Shown one piece after another: positions 30,694 through 39,306 of a stretch of 39,409 bases of DNA (its first letter is position 1; every line of letters begins with the position of its first letter). The notes under the pieces are model-generated. The model saw nothing but the letters and a program-made list of their open reading frames with translations, did no database searches and was not told the DNA's origin. This DNA comes from Myxococcales bacterium (GTDB lineage Bacteria; Myxococcota; UBA796; SXON01). Position numbers and translations under genes: made by a program. The stretch spans positions 1 to 39,409 of the forward strand of contig SHYX01000043.1 in NCBI GenBank assembly GCA_009692585.1, in the 5' to 3' direction.

Positions 30694-32080
30694 CCAGCCC
30701 GGCCGCATTCCTGGGTCGTTTCGCGACCCCGCCGGCTTCCTCTTCGTGCGCGACGGAACGCTCTATCGGCAGATCAACGAGGGCTATTCGACGTCCTACC
30801 AGCGGCTGATGACGTCTGGCTTGTATCAGGCCCTCGTCGACGCCGGTGACTTGGTGTCGCATGAGGAATGCGCTCCCGCTGAAGCCTCGGTCTCATCGGC
30901 CTGGAAGTTGATCCAACCGGAGCGTATTCCGTTTGTCAGTTGGCCCTTCGAGTGGAGCTTCGGGCAGCTCAAGGCCGCCGCGCTCCTGACCCTTCGCATC
31001 CAGCGCCAGGCCGTCGCCCGAGGGATGAGTCTGCGGGATGCCAGCGCCTACAACGTGCAGTTCCAGCGCGGGCGGCCAGTGCTCATCGACACGTTGTCGT
31101 TCGGGCCCTACATCGAGGGCGAGCCGTGGGTGGCGTACCAGCAGTTCTGTCGCCATTTCCTGGCGCCGCTCGCGCTGATGGCGATGACGGATGTGCGGCT
31201 GGGGCAGCTTTCGCGGGTTCACATCGATGGCGTTCCGCTGGACCTGGCGGTGAAGTTGCTGCCCTTCTCGTCCAAGCTCCGCTTCGGCCTGTTGATGCAC
31301 CTGCATCTCCACGCGGGAAGCAGCACTCGCCACGCCGACGACGGGGTGGAGCCGACGAAGAAGCCCACGCCGGGCGGGGTAAGCCGCGCCGCCCTGCTCG
31401 GGTTGATCGACAGCCTCGAAGGCGCGGTATCGGGGCTGGACTGGGCGCCCGCCGGCACCGAGTGGGCCGACTACTACGCGACGATGAGCTACACCGAGGC
31501 CTCCCACCAGCACAAGCGGGAGTTGGTGGCCAGTTTCCTGGCCAAGATCGCGCCGAAGCAGGTGTGGGATCTCGGCGCCAACACCGGCGTGTTCAGTCGA
31601 ATCGCCGCCGAGTCCGGGGCGCGTGTGCTTGCCTTTGACGTCGACCCCGGCGCGGTCGAGCGGCACTGGCGCGACGTCGTGGCGCGCAGCGACGAATCGG
31701 TCCTGCCGCTGCTCCAAGACCTGACCAATCCCAGCGGCGGTGTCGGCTGGGGTAACGACGAGCGCGCGTCGCTCGGGGAGCGCGGTCCGGCCGATGCGGT
31801 GATGGCGCTGGCGCTCATCCACCATCTGGCGATCTCGAACAACGTCCCGCTCGACCGCGTCGCCGCGTTCTTCCGCACCCTGGGGCGGCAGTTGATCATC
31901 GAGTTCGTGCCGAAGAGCGACGTTCAGGTGCGCCGCCTGCTCGCCACGCGCGAGGACGTCTTCCCCGACTACACGATCGAGGGATTCGAGGCGGCGTTCC
32001 AGGCGCATTTCCGAGTGGTCGAGCGCGAGTCCGTGCGGGAATCCGACCGCGTCCTGTTCTGGATGGAAGCCCTTTCGTAG
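30680..32080 (+). CDS. NoeA-like SAM-dependent methyltransferase with kinase-like N-terminal half
   Basis: 466 residues, ATG 30680 overlapping the preceding gene. The C-terminal half (about 270-466) is a class I methyltransferase: WDLGANTGVFSRIAA (motif I, 296-310), VLAFDVDPGA, AVMALALIHHLAISNNVP. The N-terminal half resembles nodulation protein NoeA relatives and contains SLRDASAYNVQF (117-128) and VLIDTLSFG (134-142), which mimic the catalytic D-x4-N loop and metal-binding ID of aminoglycoside-kinase-like folds (Asp120, Asn125, Asp137). It may therefore phosphorylate or bind and then methylate a surface-glycan precursor. Coupled to the YLDPGTGSY gene; dctQ starts 37 bases after its stop. 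Confidence 0.78.
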   Translation: MSQSNQPGRIPGSFRDPAGFLFVRDGTLYRQINEGYSTSYQRLMTSGLYQALVDAGDLVSHEECAPAEASVSSAWKLIQPERIPFVSWPFEWSFGQLKAAALLTLRIQRQAVARGMSLRDASAYNVQFQRGRPVLIDTLSFGPYIEGEPWVAYQQFCRHFLAPLALMAMTDVRLGQLSRVHIDGVPLDLAVKLLPFSSKLRFGLLMHLHLHAGSSTRHADDGVEPTKKPTPGGVSRAALLGLIDSLEGAVSGLDWAPAGTEWADYYATMSYTEASHQHKRELVASFLAKIAPKQVWDLGANTGVFSRIAAESGARVLAFDVDPGAVERHWRDVVARSDESVLPLLQDLTNPSGGVGWGNDERASLGERGPADAVMALALIHHLAISNNVPLDRVAAFFRTLGRQLIIEFVPKSDVQVRRLLATREDVFPDYTIEGFEAAFQAHFRVVERESVRESDRVLFWMEALS

Positions 32081-32117
32081 GCGGGCTGGTGTAGACTCCG
32101 GCAGCCTGAGGCCCCTC

Positions 32118-32909
32118 GTGATCGACCCGCTCCTCCGCTTCGACGCCTGGCTGTACCGGATGGAGAAGCGCGTCGTCGCCACGATGTTGCTCGTCATGGG
32201 CCTCGTGGTCTTTTGCGACGTCGTGTACCGGGTCAGCGCCACGGCCGAGAGCCCGCTGGTACCGGATGCGATCGAGGGCGTGCTGGGCGCGGCGGCCGTC
32301 CCGATGTGGGCGGCGATCGTGGGCAGCTTCGTCGGGGTGCTGGCGATGCGGACGCGCGGGGAGGACGACGCCGCGCTCAAGGGAGTCGCCGTCGGGTGGG
32401 CGTTTGCGCTCCTAATCGCGTTGTACATATGGTTCCTGCCGAGCGGGTTGGTGTGGTCGCAAACCCTGGCCCTGTCCCTGACGCTGTGGATGGGGATGTC
32501 GGGCGCGTGCCTCGCGGCCTACCAGCGGCGTCACCTGGCGCTGGACATCGGCAGCAAGCTCTGGCCTCCATCGATGGCCCCGAAGGCCGCGGCGATCGGC
32601 CACTTCCTTACGGCCGGTTTCTGTGTGCTGGTGCTGGTGCTGGGGTGGCGATCGATCTTCGGCGTCGGCGAAGGCGAGACCCGTATCCCCGGGCACCTCG
32701 ACACCTGGACCGACTCGGACATGGCGGCCGGAACCATGACCGGAACGGTGATTCCGAAGTGGTTCGTCATGTTTTCGATTCCCTTCGGGGCCGCGGTCCT
32801 GGCCTTCCGCTTCGCGCTCCAGGGCGTGCAGGTGTGGTCAGGTCGCGAAGGGCTGGGCGGTGACGACACGCTTCGACAACTGGGTCTCGAAGACGAGGTG
32901 GCCTCGTGA
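32118..32909 (+). CDS. dctQ: TRAP transporter small permease DctQ
   Basis: 263 residues, GTG start 32118. It has four or more membrane helices and an early FDAWLYRMEKRVVATMLLVMG stretch and DVVYRVS, the usual opening of the small TRAP subunit. It is longer than the typical 160-200 residues because of an extra central region (VSATAESPLVPDAI and a loop with GEGETRIPGHLDTWT). DctQ partners DctM in the inner membrane for sodium-driven uptake of the ligand held by DctP. Stop and dctM start overlap by four bases (GTGA), showing translational coupling. Confidence 0.88.
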   Translation: MIDPLLRFDAWLYRMEKRVVATMLLVMGLVVFCDVVYRVSATAESPLVPDAIEGVLGAAAVPMWAAIVGSFVGVLAMRTRGEDDAALKGVAVGWAFALLIALYIWFLPSGLVWSQTLALSLTLWMGMSGACLAAYQRRHLALDIGSKLWPPSMAPKAAAIGHFLTAGFCVLVLVLGWRSIFGVGEGETRIPGHLDTWTDSDMAAGTMTGTVIPKWFVMFSIPFGAAVLAFRFALQGVQVWSGREGLGGDDTLRQLGLEDEVAS

Positions 32910-34432
32910 ACGCCCTCATCCTCCTGAGCGTCGTGTTGGCGCTGGCGCTGCTCGGTAGCCGCCTGTTCGTGGTGGTGGGCGTCGCGACGGCGCTGTGCTT
33001 CATGCTGTGGGTGGACGGGACGGGCACGGCGCTCGATCAGCTCGGTCGCATCGTGACGAAGATGGAGTCGCTCACCACCAAGAACGTCTTCTTGTCGATT
33101 CCGTTCTTCATCGCCGCCGGCAGCATCATGACCAAGGGTGGCATCGCGACGCGGTTGACCGCGTTGGCCAGCGCGCTGGTCGGGTGGATGCCCGGGGGGC
33201 TCGCCGTGGCCAGCATCGTCGCCTGCGTCGTCTTCGCGGCGATCTCGGGCAGCTCGCCGGTAACGCTCGTCGCCGTCGGCGCGGTGATGTTCCCGGCGCT
33301 CTTGGACGCGGGCTATCCGAAGCGCTTCTCCATCGGCATCATCACCTCGGCCGGTTCGCTGGGGTGCATGATTCCACCGGCGATCGCGATGCTGATCTAC
33401 GCGATCAGCGTGCAGGGCACCGCGGCGGTCGACCCCGCGGACCTGTTCTTCGCCGGGCTGGTGCCGGCCCTGTTCATCGCCGGCCTACTGGCGTTGTACG
33501 CGGTCTTCGTCGGCCTGAGTGTTCCTGGCAGCCGGAGCCCCTTCGATGGCGGTGCGCTGTGGGTCGCCCTCAAGGGCGCCGCGTGGGCGCTCACGCTGCC
33601 GTTCCTGGTGCTCGGCGGCATCTACGGCGGGGTCTTCACCCCCACCGAAGCAGGCGCGGTCGCGTTCGCAGCGTCGGTGATCATCTCCACGCTCATCCAC
33701 CGGGACGTGCCCTTCCGGAAGTTGCCGTCGATCCTGGTCGAGGCCTCCACCCTGATGGGGAGCCTCATCCTCATCGTCATCCTCGCCTTCGGCCTCAATG
33801 ACTTCCTCGCCGAGATGGAGGCGCCCGAGGTGATTCGGAGCTGGGTCGAAGGGGCGAACATGCCCGCGTGGCAGTTCATGCTCTTCACAAACCTGATCCT
33901 GATCGTGCTCGGCGCGCTGATGGACAGCATCTCGGCGACGCTGGTTTTCGCGCCGATCCTCGCGCCAGTGGCGATCAACCACTACGGCATCGATCCCATC
34001 CACTTCGGCATCGTCTTCGTCGTGAACATGGAGATCGGGTACCTGGCACCTCCGGTCGCGACCAACCTGTTCGTCGCAGCCGCCATCTTCCGGCAGCCCT
34101 TCGTCGAGGTGGCCAAAGCGATCATCCCGACGCTCACCATCATCTGTTTCGCCTTGATCGTGCTGATCTTCGTGCCGATGCTGTCGCTGGCACCGCTGGC
34201 GCTGCGCGAAGGCCGGGAGCCCTGGTCGACCTTCCCGTGGGACGGGAAAGCTGCGGACGCAGCGGTCGCGGACCCCGAGCGCCCGCTCACGCTCGAAGAG
34301 ATGATGAAGAAAGCGAAGGAGAGAGCGGCGCAGGAGGAGGCTTCGGCTCCCGCCGAAGGGGCGGCTCCGGCGGAGGGGGCGGCTCCGGCGGAGGGGGCGG
34401 CTCCGGCGGAGGGGGCGGCGGCGGTTCCGTAG
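32906..34432 (+). CDS. dctM: TRAP transporter large permease DctM, with repetitive C-terminal tail
   Basis: 508 residues, GTG start overlapping dctQ. Typical DctM body of about 12 helices: SIPFFIAAGSIMTKGG, ISGSSPVTLVAVGAVMFPAL, GSLGCMIPPAIAMLIYA, PTEAGAVAFAASVIIS and a late MEIGYLAPPVATNLFVAAA. Beyond the last helix (about residue 430) a roughly 75-residue hydrophilic tail contains EEMMKKAKERAAQEE and then tandem GAAPAE units. The tail is not part of the transport fold and is probably a recent repeat expansion. Function: sodium-coupled translocation of an organic acid across the inner membrane. Confidence 0.93.
   Translation: MNALILLSVVLALALLGSRLFVVVGVATALCFMLWVDGTGTALDQLGRIVTKMESLTTKNVFLSIPFFIAAGSIMTKGGIATRLTALASALVGWMPGGLAVASIVACVVFAAISGSSPVTLVAVGAVMFPALLDAGYPKRFSIGIITSAGSLGCMIPPAIAMLIYAISVQGTAAVDPADLFFAGLVPALFIAGLLALYAVFVGLSVPGSRSPFDGGALWVALKGAAWALTLPFLVLGGIYGGVFTPTEAGAVAFAASVIISTLIHRDVPFRKLPSILVEASTLMGSLILIVILAFGLNDFLAEMEAPEVIRSWVEGANMPAWQFMLFTNLILIVLGALMDSISATLVFAPILAPVAINHYGIDPIHFGIVFVVNMEIGYLAPPVATNLFVAAAIFRQPFVEVAKAIIPTLTIICFALIVLIFVPMLSLAPLALREGREPWSTFPWDGKAADAAVADPERPLTLEEMMKKAKERAAQEEASAPAEGAAPAEGAAPAEGAAPAEGAAAVP
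34357..34420 (+). repeat. 18-base tandem repeat in dctM 3' end
   Basis: About three and a half copies of an 18-base unit (GGGGCGGCTCCGGCGGAG), coding for GAAPAE. The copies are nearly identical, so slippage can change their number without changing frame. Confidence 0.85.
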
Positions 34433-34547
34433 TGGTAGCTGGAACCCGAAGGGCGTAGCGCCCGCCGCGGGCGGCAGCGCGGCACCGATCGAGTGGAGGG
34501 CCGCAGGACCGGAGCGAGAGCCCGGTGCCCGTAAGGGCAGCCGCCCC
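34433..34547 (+). other. structured GC-rich intergenic region
   Basis: Between dctM and the MBOAT gene, successive short hairpins can form: GGGCG-TAG-CGCCC (34451-34463), overlapping CCGCC-GCG-GGCGG (34462-34474), ACCGG...CCGGT around 34508-34525, and TGCCC-GTAA-GGGCA (34526-34539) with a GNRA tetraloop. No protein is evident. It may be a REP-like repeat, a transcript-end structure or a small structured RNA. Confidence 0.4.
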
Positions 34548-34559
34548 TTGACACGTCAA
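34548..34559 (+). promoter_or_regulatory. palindrome TTGACACGTCAA before MBOAT gene
   Basis: Arms TTGAC and GTCAA with a two-base spacer, 30 bases before ATG 34590. TTGACA could also be a -35 element, although no good -10 is seen at the right distance (GATGAC near 34571). It could be an operator or the promoter start of the O-acetylation cassette. Confidence 0.3.
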
Positions 34560-34589
34560 CGCCCGTGGGCGATGACATGAGCACCCCCG

Positions 34590-35993
34590 ATGCTTTTCTC
34601 CACCTTCGACTATTTCCTGTTCTTGCCGCTGGTCGCGGTGGGGCATTGGATGCTCGGAGGCAAGGGGGCGCGCGCGACCTTCCTACTCGTGACCAGCGCG
34701 GTGTTCTACGCCGCTTGGAACGCCCCAGATGCGCTGATCCTGGCCTGGGTCGCCACCGCAGGATTCGTCGCGAGTCACACCCTCGGACGTCTGCCGGAGC
34801 GCTGGCGCACGCCGCTCCTCTGGCTCGCGGCTGCCGCCATGTTGGGACCGTTGTGCTTCTACAAGTACGCCCACTTCGGCCTTTCCAACGTCGCAGTGCT
34901 GATTCCCGGCATCGAACCTTGGGTGCCGCCGAAGGGTCACCTCCCCATCGGCATCAGCTTCTACAGCTTTCAGGCGCTGGCCTACGTCATCGACGTCCGC
35001 CGAGGCGAGACGCCGGAGCGCGACCCGATCCGGTACGCGACCTTTCTGTGTTTCTTCCCGCACCTCGTCGCCGGACCGATCCTCCGCTCGTCCACCCTGC
35101 TCGCACAACTCGGCCAGGAGCGCCATCTTTCCCGAGCGGACGTCGGCTATGCATGCTGGCGGCTGGGCGTGGGACTGATCAAGAAGTTGCTGGTGGCCGA
35201 CGTCCTGCAGCAGGGGATCGTCGACAGCGTCTTCACCGATCCTGGCGCGTTCACGGGGCTGGAGGTGTTGGTGGCGCTCTACGCCTATACCCTCCAGATC
35301 TACGCCGACTTCTCCGGGTACACCGACTTCGCCATCGGCTCCTCGCGGCTCCTGGGCTTCCACATTCCCGAGAACTTCGAGCGACCGTACCAGGCCACGT
35401 CGGTCGCCGACTACTGGCGGCGCTGGCACAAGACGCTGTCGAACTGGGTGCGTGACTACGTCTACTACCCGCTCGGGGGCAGTCGGGGAGCGGGAATCGT
35501 ACCCTACCGCAACACGATGGTCACCTTGGTGATCCTGGGCGTCTGGCACGGCGCCAACTGGACCTTCATCGTGTATGGCACACTGCACGGTTTGGCGGTT
35601 TCGCTCAACCGTTGGTGGCGAAAGCGGCCAGGGTGGGCGGAGCCACGGGGGCCGCTCGCGCTGGGTTGGCGCTGGGCGCTCACCTTCCAGTTCGTCGTGA
35701 CTGCACGTATACTCTTTCGCGCCGACGATCTCACCCAGGCCGGCACCATCGTCGACGCGCTGACCTCGCGCTGGGACGACCTGAGTCTTCCCCGGTATTC
35801 GTTCCATGCTTGGGGGGTTCTCTTCGTCGGGTACGCCGTGCACTTCACGCCACGCGCCTGGGTCGAGCGGGCCCGCGAGCGCTTCATCACCCTGCCAGCG
35901 CCCGTCTGGGGCGTGGTCCTCGCCGTCACCGGCTGGGCCACGATCCGCTACGGCGTCGGCGACAGCCTCGCGTTCATCTACTATGCGTTCTGA
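34590..35993 (+). CDS. MBOAT family O-acyltransferase (AlgI-like)
   Basis: 467 residues with about ten membrane helices. It matches AlgI/DltB-type acyltransferases: LFSTFDYFLFLPLVAVGHW, GISFYSFQALAYVIDVRRGE, LVAGPILR, DFSGYTDFAIGSSRLLGF, RRWHKTLSNWVRDYVYYPLGGSR and the catalytic His in VWHGANWTF. Such proteins move acetyl (acyl) groups from the cytosol to extracytoplasmic glycans, aided by AlgJ/AlgX-like SGNH proteins. Two SGNH hydrolase genes follow with overlaps, so this is a complete cassette. ATG 34590 chosen; an out-of-frame ATG at 34577 reads into a shadow frame. Confidence 0.93.
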   Translation: MLFSTFDYFLFLPLVAVGHWMLGGKGARATFLLVTSAVFYAAWNAPDALILAWVATAGFVASHTLGRLPERWRTPLLWLAAAAMLGPLCFYKYAHFGLSNVAVLIPGIEPWVPPKGHLPIGISFYSFQALAYVIDVRRGETPERDPIRYATFLCFFPHLVAGPILRSSTLLAQLGQERHLSRADVGYACWRLGVGLIKKLLVADVLQQGIVDSVFTDPGAFTGLEVLVALYAYTLQIYADFSGYTDFAIGSSRLLGFHIPENFERPYQATSVADYWRRWHKTLSNWVRDYVYYPLGGSRGAGIVPYRNTMVTLVILGVWHGANWTFIVYGTLHGLAVSLNRWWRKRPGWAEPRGPLALGWRWALTFQFVVTARILFRADDLTQAGTIVDALTSRWDDLSLPRYSFHAWGVLFVGYAVHFTPRAWVERARERFITLPAPVWGVVLAVTGWATIRYGVGDSLAFIYYAF

Positions 35994-37509
35994 AACCGAC
36001 GGGATCCGCGTGCTCTTCGCCGCGTTCGGGACGGCGGGCCTGCTCGTCGCCCCGGCAGTCGCGGCCGAGGTCTACTGCTCGGGCCGCCAGGATTTCTGCG
36101 AGGAGCCGCCCATCTGGCTGGCAGCACTCGCCGCCGCTTCGCCCTGGCAGGCCGGCGATCCGGTCCCCCTGCTCACCCAGCTCGTCCCCAACCTGACGCC
36201 GTCGGCCCGGGTGATCGAGGACGAGCGCACCGGGCTGGTGGTCGCCAACGACGCGATCGAGCCGGCCGGGCCCATCGAGCCGCCCGTGACCGTCGACGCC
36301 GCCGCCGCGCCGACGACCCCTCCGGACGCCAACGCGCCGCCTCCCCCGCCCACGCGCGCCCCGATGCTCCCGACGCCGCTGGTGGACCCGGGCCACCACG
36401 GGATGGCGCCCTTCTACGCGGCGCTGGCGCGCGGGACGGGATTGGCGCGCGCGGCCCAGTGGGGCGACTCCACGATCGCGGCCGATGGCATCACGGGCAC
36501 GGTGCGGACACGCTTGCAGCAGCGGTTTGGGTACGGGGGACCCGGCTGGATCGACGCCGGGCTGGACCCCCAGTGGAGCTTCCGCCCCGGTCTTGACACC
36601 CACCGCGTCGGCGAGTGGGAGACAAAGTCGATCCTCCTCGGCGGCGGCAGCGGTCGGTACGGGTTCGGCGGCGTCGTGTCGACCGCGCCGGATGGGGGCT
36701 ACCTCACCGTTCGAGCACCGGTGGGTCCCGATGGGACGCCTCGGCCGCTGCAACACCTGGAGCTCTGGCTCCAAGCGGGCGCGGGCCACGGTTCGTGGTG
36801 GCTCAGCGCCGACGGCGCGAGCGCTGGCGAAGGCTCCGCGAGCGCGGAAACGCGCGACGATCGCCGGCAGGTGGTCGAGTTGCCGGGGGGGTTCACCAAG
36901 GCCGCGTTCGGCGCGACGGGCGGCCCCGTCCCGTTCTACGGGGTGGTGCTCGAGAGCAGCGGCCCCGGGGTCGTCTGGGACGCGCTGGGCGTCGTCGGCG
37001 TCGGCACACGCTCGTTCAATTACTTCGCCGAAGGGCATCTTGCGGCCCAGGTCGGCCAGCGCGCGCCGGACCTGGTGGTGTTGATGCTCGGGGGCAACGA
37101 ACTGGGGATTCCGGTTTTGGCGAAGGGGGACGGGATGAAGTACGCGCCCTTGTACAAAGAGACGCTTCGCCGACTCCGGGCGGGCGCGCCCGCGGCGGGG
37201 TGCCTCCTGGTGACGCCCCTGGACCAGGGGACGCGAGAAGGCGGGCGGCCGGGCACCAAGCCAGCCCTGCCACGACTGGTGGCGGTGCAACGCCAGATCG
37301 CGGCGGACGAGGGCTGCGCCTTCTGGGACGCGTTTGCGGCGATGGGGGGTGAGGGCAGCGTCGTGGCCTGGTCTAGGGCGAAGCCGCCGCTTGCGTGGGC
37401 GGACCTCCTCCACCTCAGCGCCGCCGGCCAGGACCTCGTCGGGCAGGCCCTCGCCGACGCGATCGAGGCCGGGTTCGACGACTGGCGCACCACGCAGGTG
37501 GTCCCATGA
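35983..37509 (+). CDS. secreted SGNH/GDSL hydrolase (glycan O-acetylation), first copy
   Basis: 508 residues, ATG 35983 overlapping the MBOAT stop by 11 bases. Signal or anchor helix (VLFAAFGTAGLLVAPAVAAE), a Pro-rich spacer near 105-135, then the SGNH fold: QWGDSTIAADG (block I with Ser), YLTVRAPV beta insert, MLGGNELGIP (block III) and WADLLHLS (block V Asp-x2-His). Homologues of this kind transfer or remove acetyl groups on periplasmic polysaccharide in step with MBOAT partners. It overlaps the next, related gene by four bases (ATGA). Substrate glycan unknown. Confidence 0.85.
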   Translation: MRSETDGIRVLFAAFGTAGLLVAPAVAAEVYCSGRQDFCEEPPIWLAALAAASPWQAGDPVPLLTQLVPNLTPSARVIEDERTGLVVANDAIEPAGPIEPPVTVDAAAAPTTPPDANAPPPPPTRAPMLPTPLVDPGHHGMAPFYAALARGTGLARAAQWGDSTIAADGITGTVRTRLQQRFGYGGPGWIDAGLDPQWSFRPGLDTHRVGEWETKSILLGGGSGRYGFGGVVSTAPDGGYLTVRAPVGPDGTPRPLQHLELWLQAGAGHGSWWLSADGASAGEGSASAETRDDRRQVVELPGGFTKAAFGATGGPVPFYGVVLESSGPGVVWDALGVVGVGTRSFNYFAEGHLAAQVGQRAPDLVVLMLGGNELGIPVLAKGDGMKYAPLYKETLRRLRAGAPAAGCLLVTPLDQGTREGGRPGTKPALPRLVAVQRQIAADEGCAFWDAFAAMGGEGSVVAWSRAKPPLAWADLLHLSAAGQDLVGQALADAIEAGFDDWRTTQVVP

Positions 37510-38894
37510 TTCTTCTTCTCGCCACGCTCGCCCTCGCCGCCGAGCCCCCGTGGGTCCAGTCCTTCGTGGTGTCCACCACCGGCGGCCCGCCCGACGACGA
37601 GTGCTCGACCAAGGCCACCGTCCGCGGCCCGCGGGCCAAGGTCGAAGACGACGAGAGCCGCCCCAGCACCGCCACCTCGGCCAAACCCGAGACACCGGCG
37701 CCGGAGCCGATGCCGACACTCGACACCAAGGCGATGGGCCCGCCCTTCGACATGGCGGCGGTGCCGCTCGAGCCGCTGCGTGGTCGTGATGTCGATATTG
37801 CTCGGGTACGCGACGTCTTCCTGATCGCAGCGGCCCAGAAGCGCACCACCCGCATCTCGTTCTGGGGCGCCTCGCACGTCGCCGGCGAGTTCCTGACCGG
37901 GCAGGTCCGGCGCCTGTTGCAGAGCCGCTGGGGCGACGCCGGCCACGGATTCGTGATGCCGGGTCCCCCCTGGAACGGCTACCGGGCCGGCGACACCAAC
38001 CTGTGCGCCGGCGGCACGTGGGTCAGCGACTACGTGGAGCGGCGGGATGGGCGCGACGACGGTCGCCACGGCCCTGCTGGCATGGACGTCACCCCTGGGA
38101 AAGGCGCCTTCGGCTGGATCCAGACCACCAGGACCAACCCGCAGGGTCGGGCGGTCAGTCGCTTCGAGGTCGCCTACCTCCGCGAGCCGGGCGCCGGCAC
38201 CCTCCACCTTTCGGTCGATGGTGGGCTCCCCATCGACATCATCGCCGCGGGCGAACCCGGTCCGGGGCTCGCCTCGCTCTCGGTCGACGACGGCCCCCAC
38301 CGCCTCCACGTCAGCGCCGACGGGCCGGTGCGCGTCTACGGCGTGTGGATGGAGCGCGACACGCCGGGCGTCATCGTGGATGCCGCCGGCGTCTCCGGGC
38401 GCACGGCATCGAGCTGGCAGAAGTGGGACCCGACGCTGATGGCGCCGTTCCTGGACCGGAAACGGCCCGACCTCGTGCTGCTGGCCTACGGCACCAACGA
38501 GGCCAACGACAAAGGGCTCAACCCGGAGACGTACGCGACGTCGTTGCGGCTGTCGCTGACCCGGATGCGCTCCCTTCTCCCTGATGCCGCCTGTGTCCTC
38601 GTCGGCCCCAGCGACCGGGGCAAGAAGGTCAGGGGCAACACCTTCGCCATCTGGACGCCGACGGCGTGGGTGGCCCACGTGCAACGCGAGGTCGGCCCGG
38701 AATTCGGCTGCGCGACCTGGGATATGCAGGCGGCGATGGGCGGTCCCGGGTCGATGGTGCAGTGGTACTTCAACACCGAGCCACGCCTCGCGGCCGGCGA
38801 CCTCATCCACCTCAGCGTCGAGGGCTACAAAGAGATGGGCACGCGCCTGGTCGCAGCGATGACCGGAGATGGCGCGGACGCGCCGCGGCGCTGA
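37506..38894 (+). CDS. secreted SGNH hydrolase-like protein, second copy
   Basis: 462 residues, ATG 37506 in an ATGA overlap with the preceding gene. Signal MILLLATLALAAEPP. After a Pro/Thr-rich spacer the hydrolase core shows ISFWGASHVAGEF (block I, Ser as GAS rather than GDS), LAYGTNEANDK (block III with Asn) and DLIHLSVEGY (block V Asp-x2-His). A beta-sandwich insert (about 210-300: GTLHLSVDGGLPIDI, HRLHVSADGPVRVYGVWMERD) parallels that in the first copy, so the two are tandem paralogues that have diverged. One may acetylate while the other deacetylates or binds; this is inference. Confidence 0.82.
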   Translation: MILLLATLALAAEPPWVQSFVVSTTGGPPDDECSTKATVRGPRAKVEDDESRPSTATSAKPETPAPEPMPTLDTKAMGPPFDMAAVPLEPLRGRDVDIARVRDVFLIAAAQKRTTRISFWGASHVAGEFLTGQVRRLLQSRWGDAGHGFVMPGPPWNGYRAGDTNLCAGGTWVSDYVERRDGRDDGRHGPAGMDVTPGKGAFGWIQTTRTNPQGRAVSRFEVAYLREPGAGTLHLSVDGGLPIDIIAAGEPGPGLASLSVDDGPHRLHVSADGPVRVYGVWMERDTPGVIVDAAGVSGRTASSWQKWDPTLMAPFLDRKRPDLVLLAYGTNEANDKGLNPETYATSLRLSLTRMRSLLPDAACVLVGPSDRGKKVRGNTFAIWTPTAWVAHVQREVGPEFGCATWDMQAAMGGPGSMVQWYFNTEPRLAAGDLIHLSVEGYKEMGTRLVAAMTGDGADAPRR

Positions 38895-38964
38895 GCGCGC
38901 ACGGGTTCAAGCGGGGGAAGTCGTACACGGGTGCCCGCTTTTCAGCAGCCGGTTAGGCTTCTGC

Positions 38965-39306
38965 GTGGCTGAGCCGCGCCCCTCCCCCCGTCTGCCGCGC
39001 TGGATCTGGCTCGTGCCCCTCGCAGGCTTGGGGGCGTCGATGTTGTCCCCGCTGGTGTGGAACGCGCGCCACGGAACGGCCGGCGACGCCGTGCTCACCG
39101 CCGAGGACGAAGCAAAGCTCTCGTGCTCCATCGAAGCCGCGTGTGGCCCTTTGCGCGACGACGTGGTCTTGCGCCTGCTCGGCCGGCCCGAGGTCGAGCC
39201 CGAAGGGGTGCAGCCGCCCGGCTACGCGGAGTGCGCAGCCGGGCATGTGGGCGCCGCCTTCGGGCCGGAGCTCCGACTCAGCCCTTGCAGGTCACCACGA
39301 CCGTGA
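38965..39306 (+). CDS. hypothetical membrane-anchored protein
   Basis: 113 residues from GTG 38965; the longer upstream frame lacks sense. One membrane helix (WIWLVPLAGLGASMLSPLVW, about 14-33) and a small periplasmic part with four Cys (CSIEAACGPL, YAECAAG, LSPC). No family recognised. Its last 29 bases overlap the convergent Bor-like gene, so the true end could be disturbed. Same strand as the SGNH genes but 70 bases later. Confidence 0.45.
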   Translation: MAEPRPSPRLPRWIWLVPLAGLGASMLSPLVWNARHGTAGDAVLTAEDEAKLSCSIEAACGPLRDDVVLRLLGRPEVEPEGVQPPGYAECAAGHVGAAFGPELRLSPCRSPRP

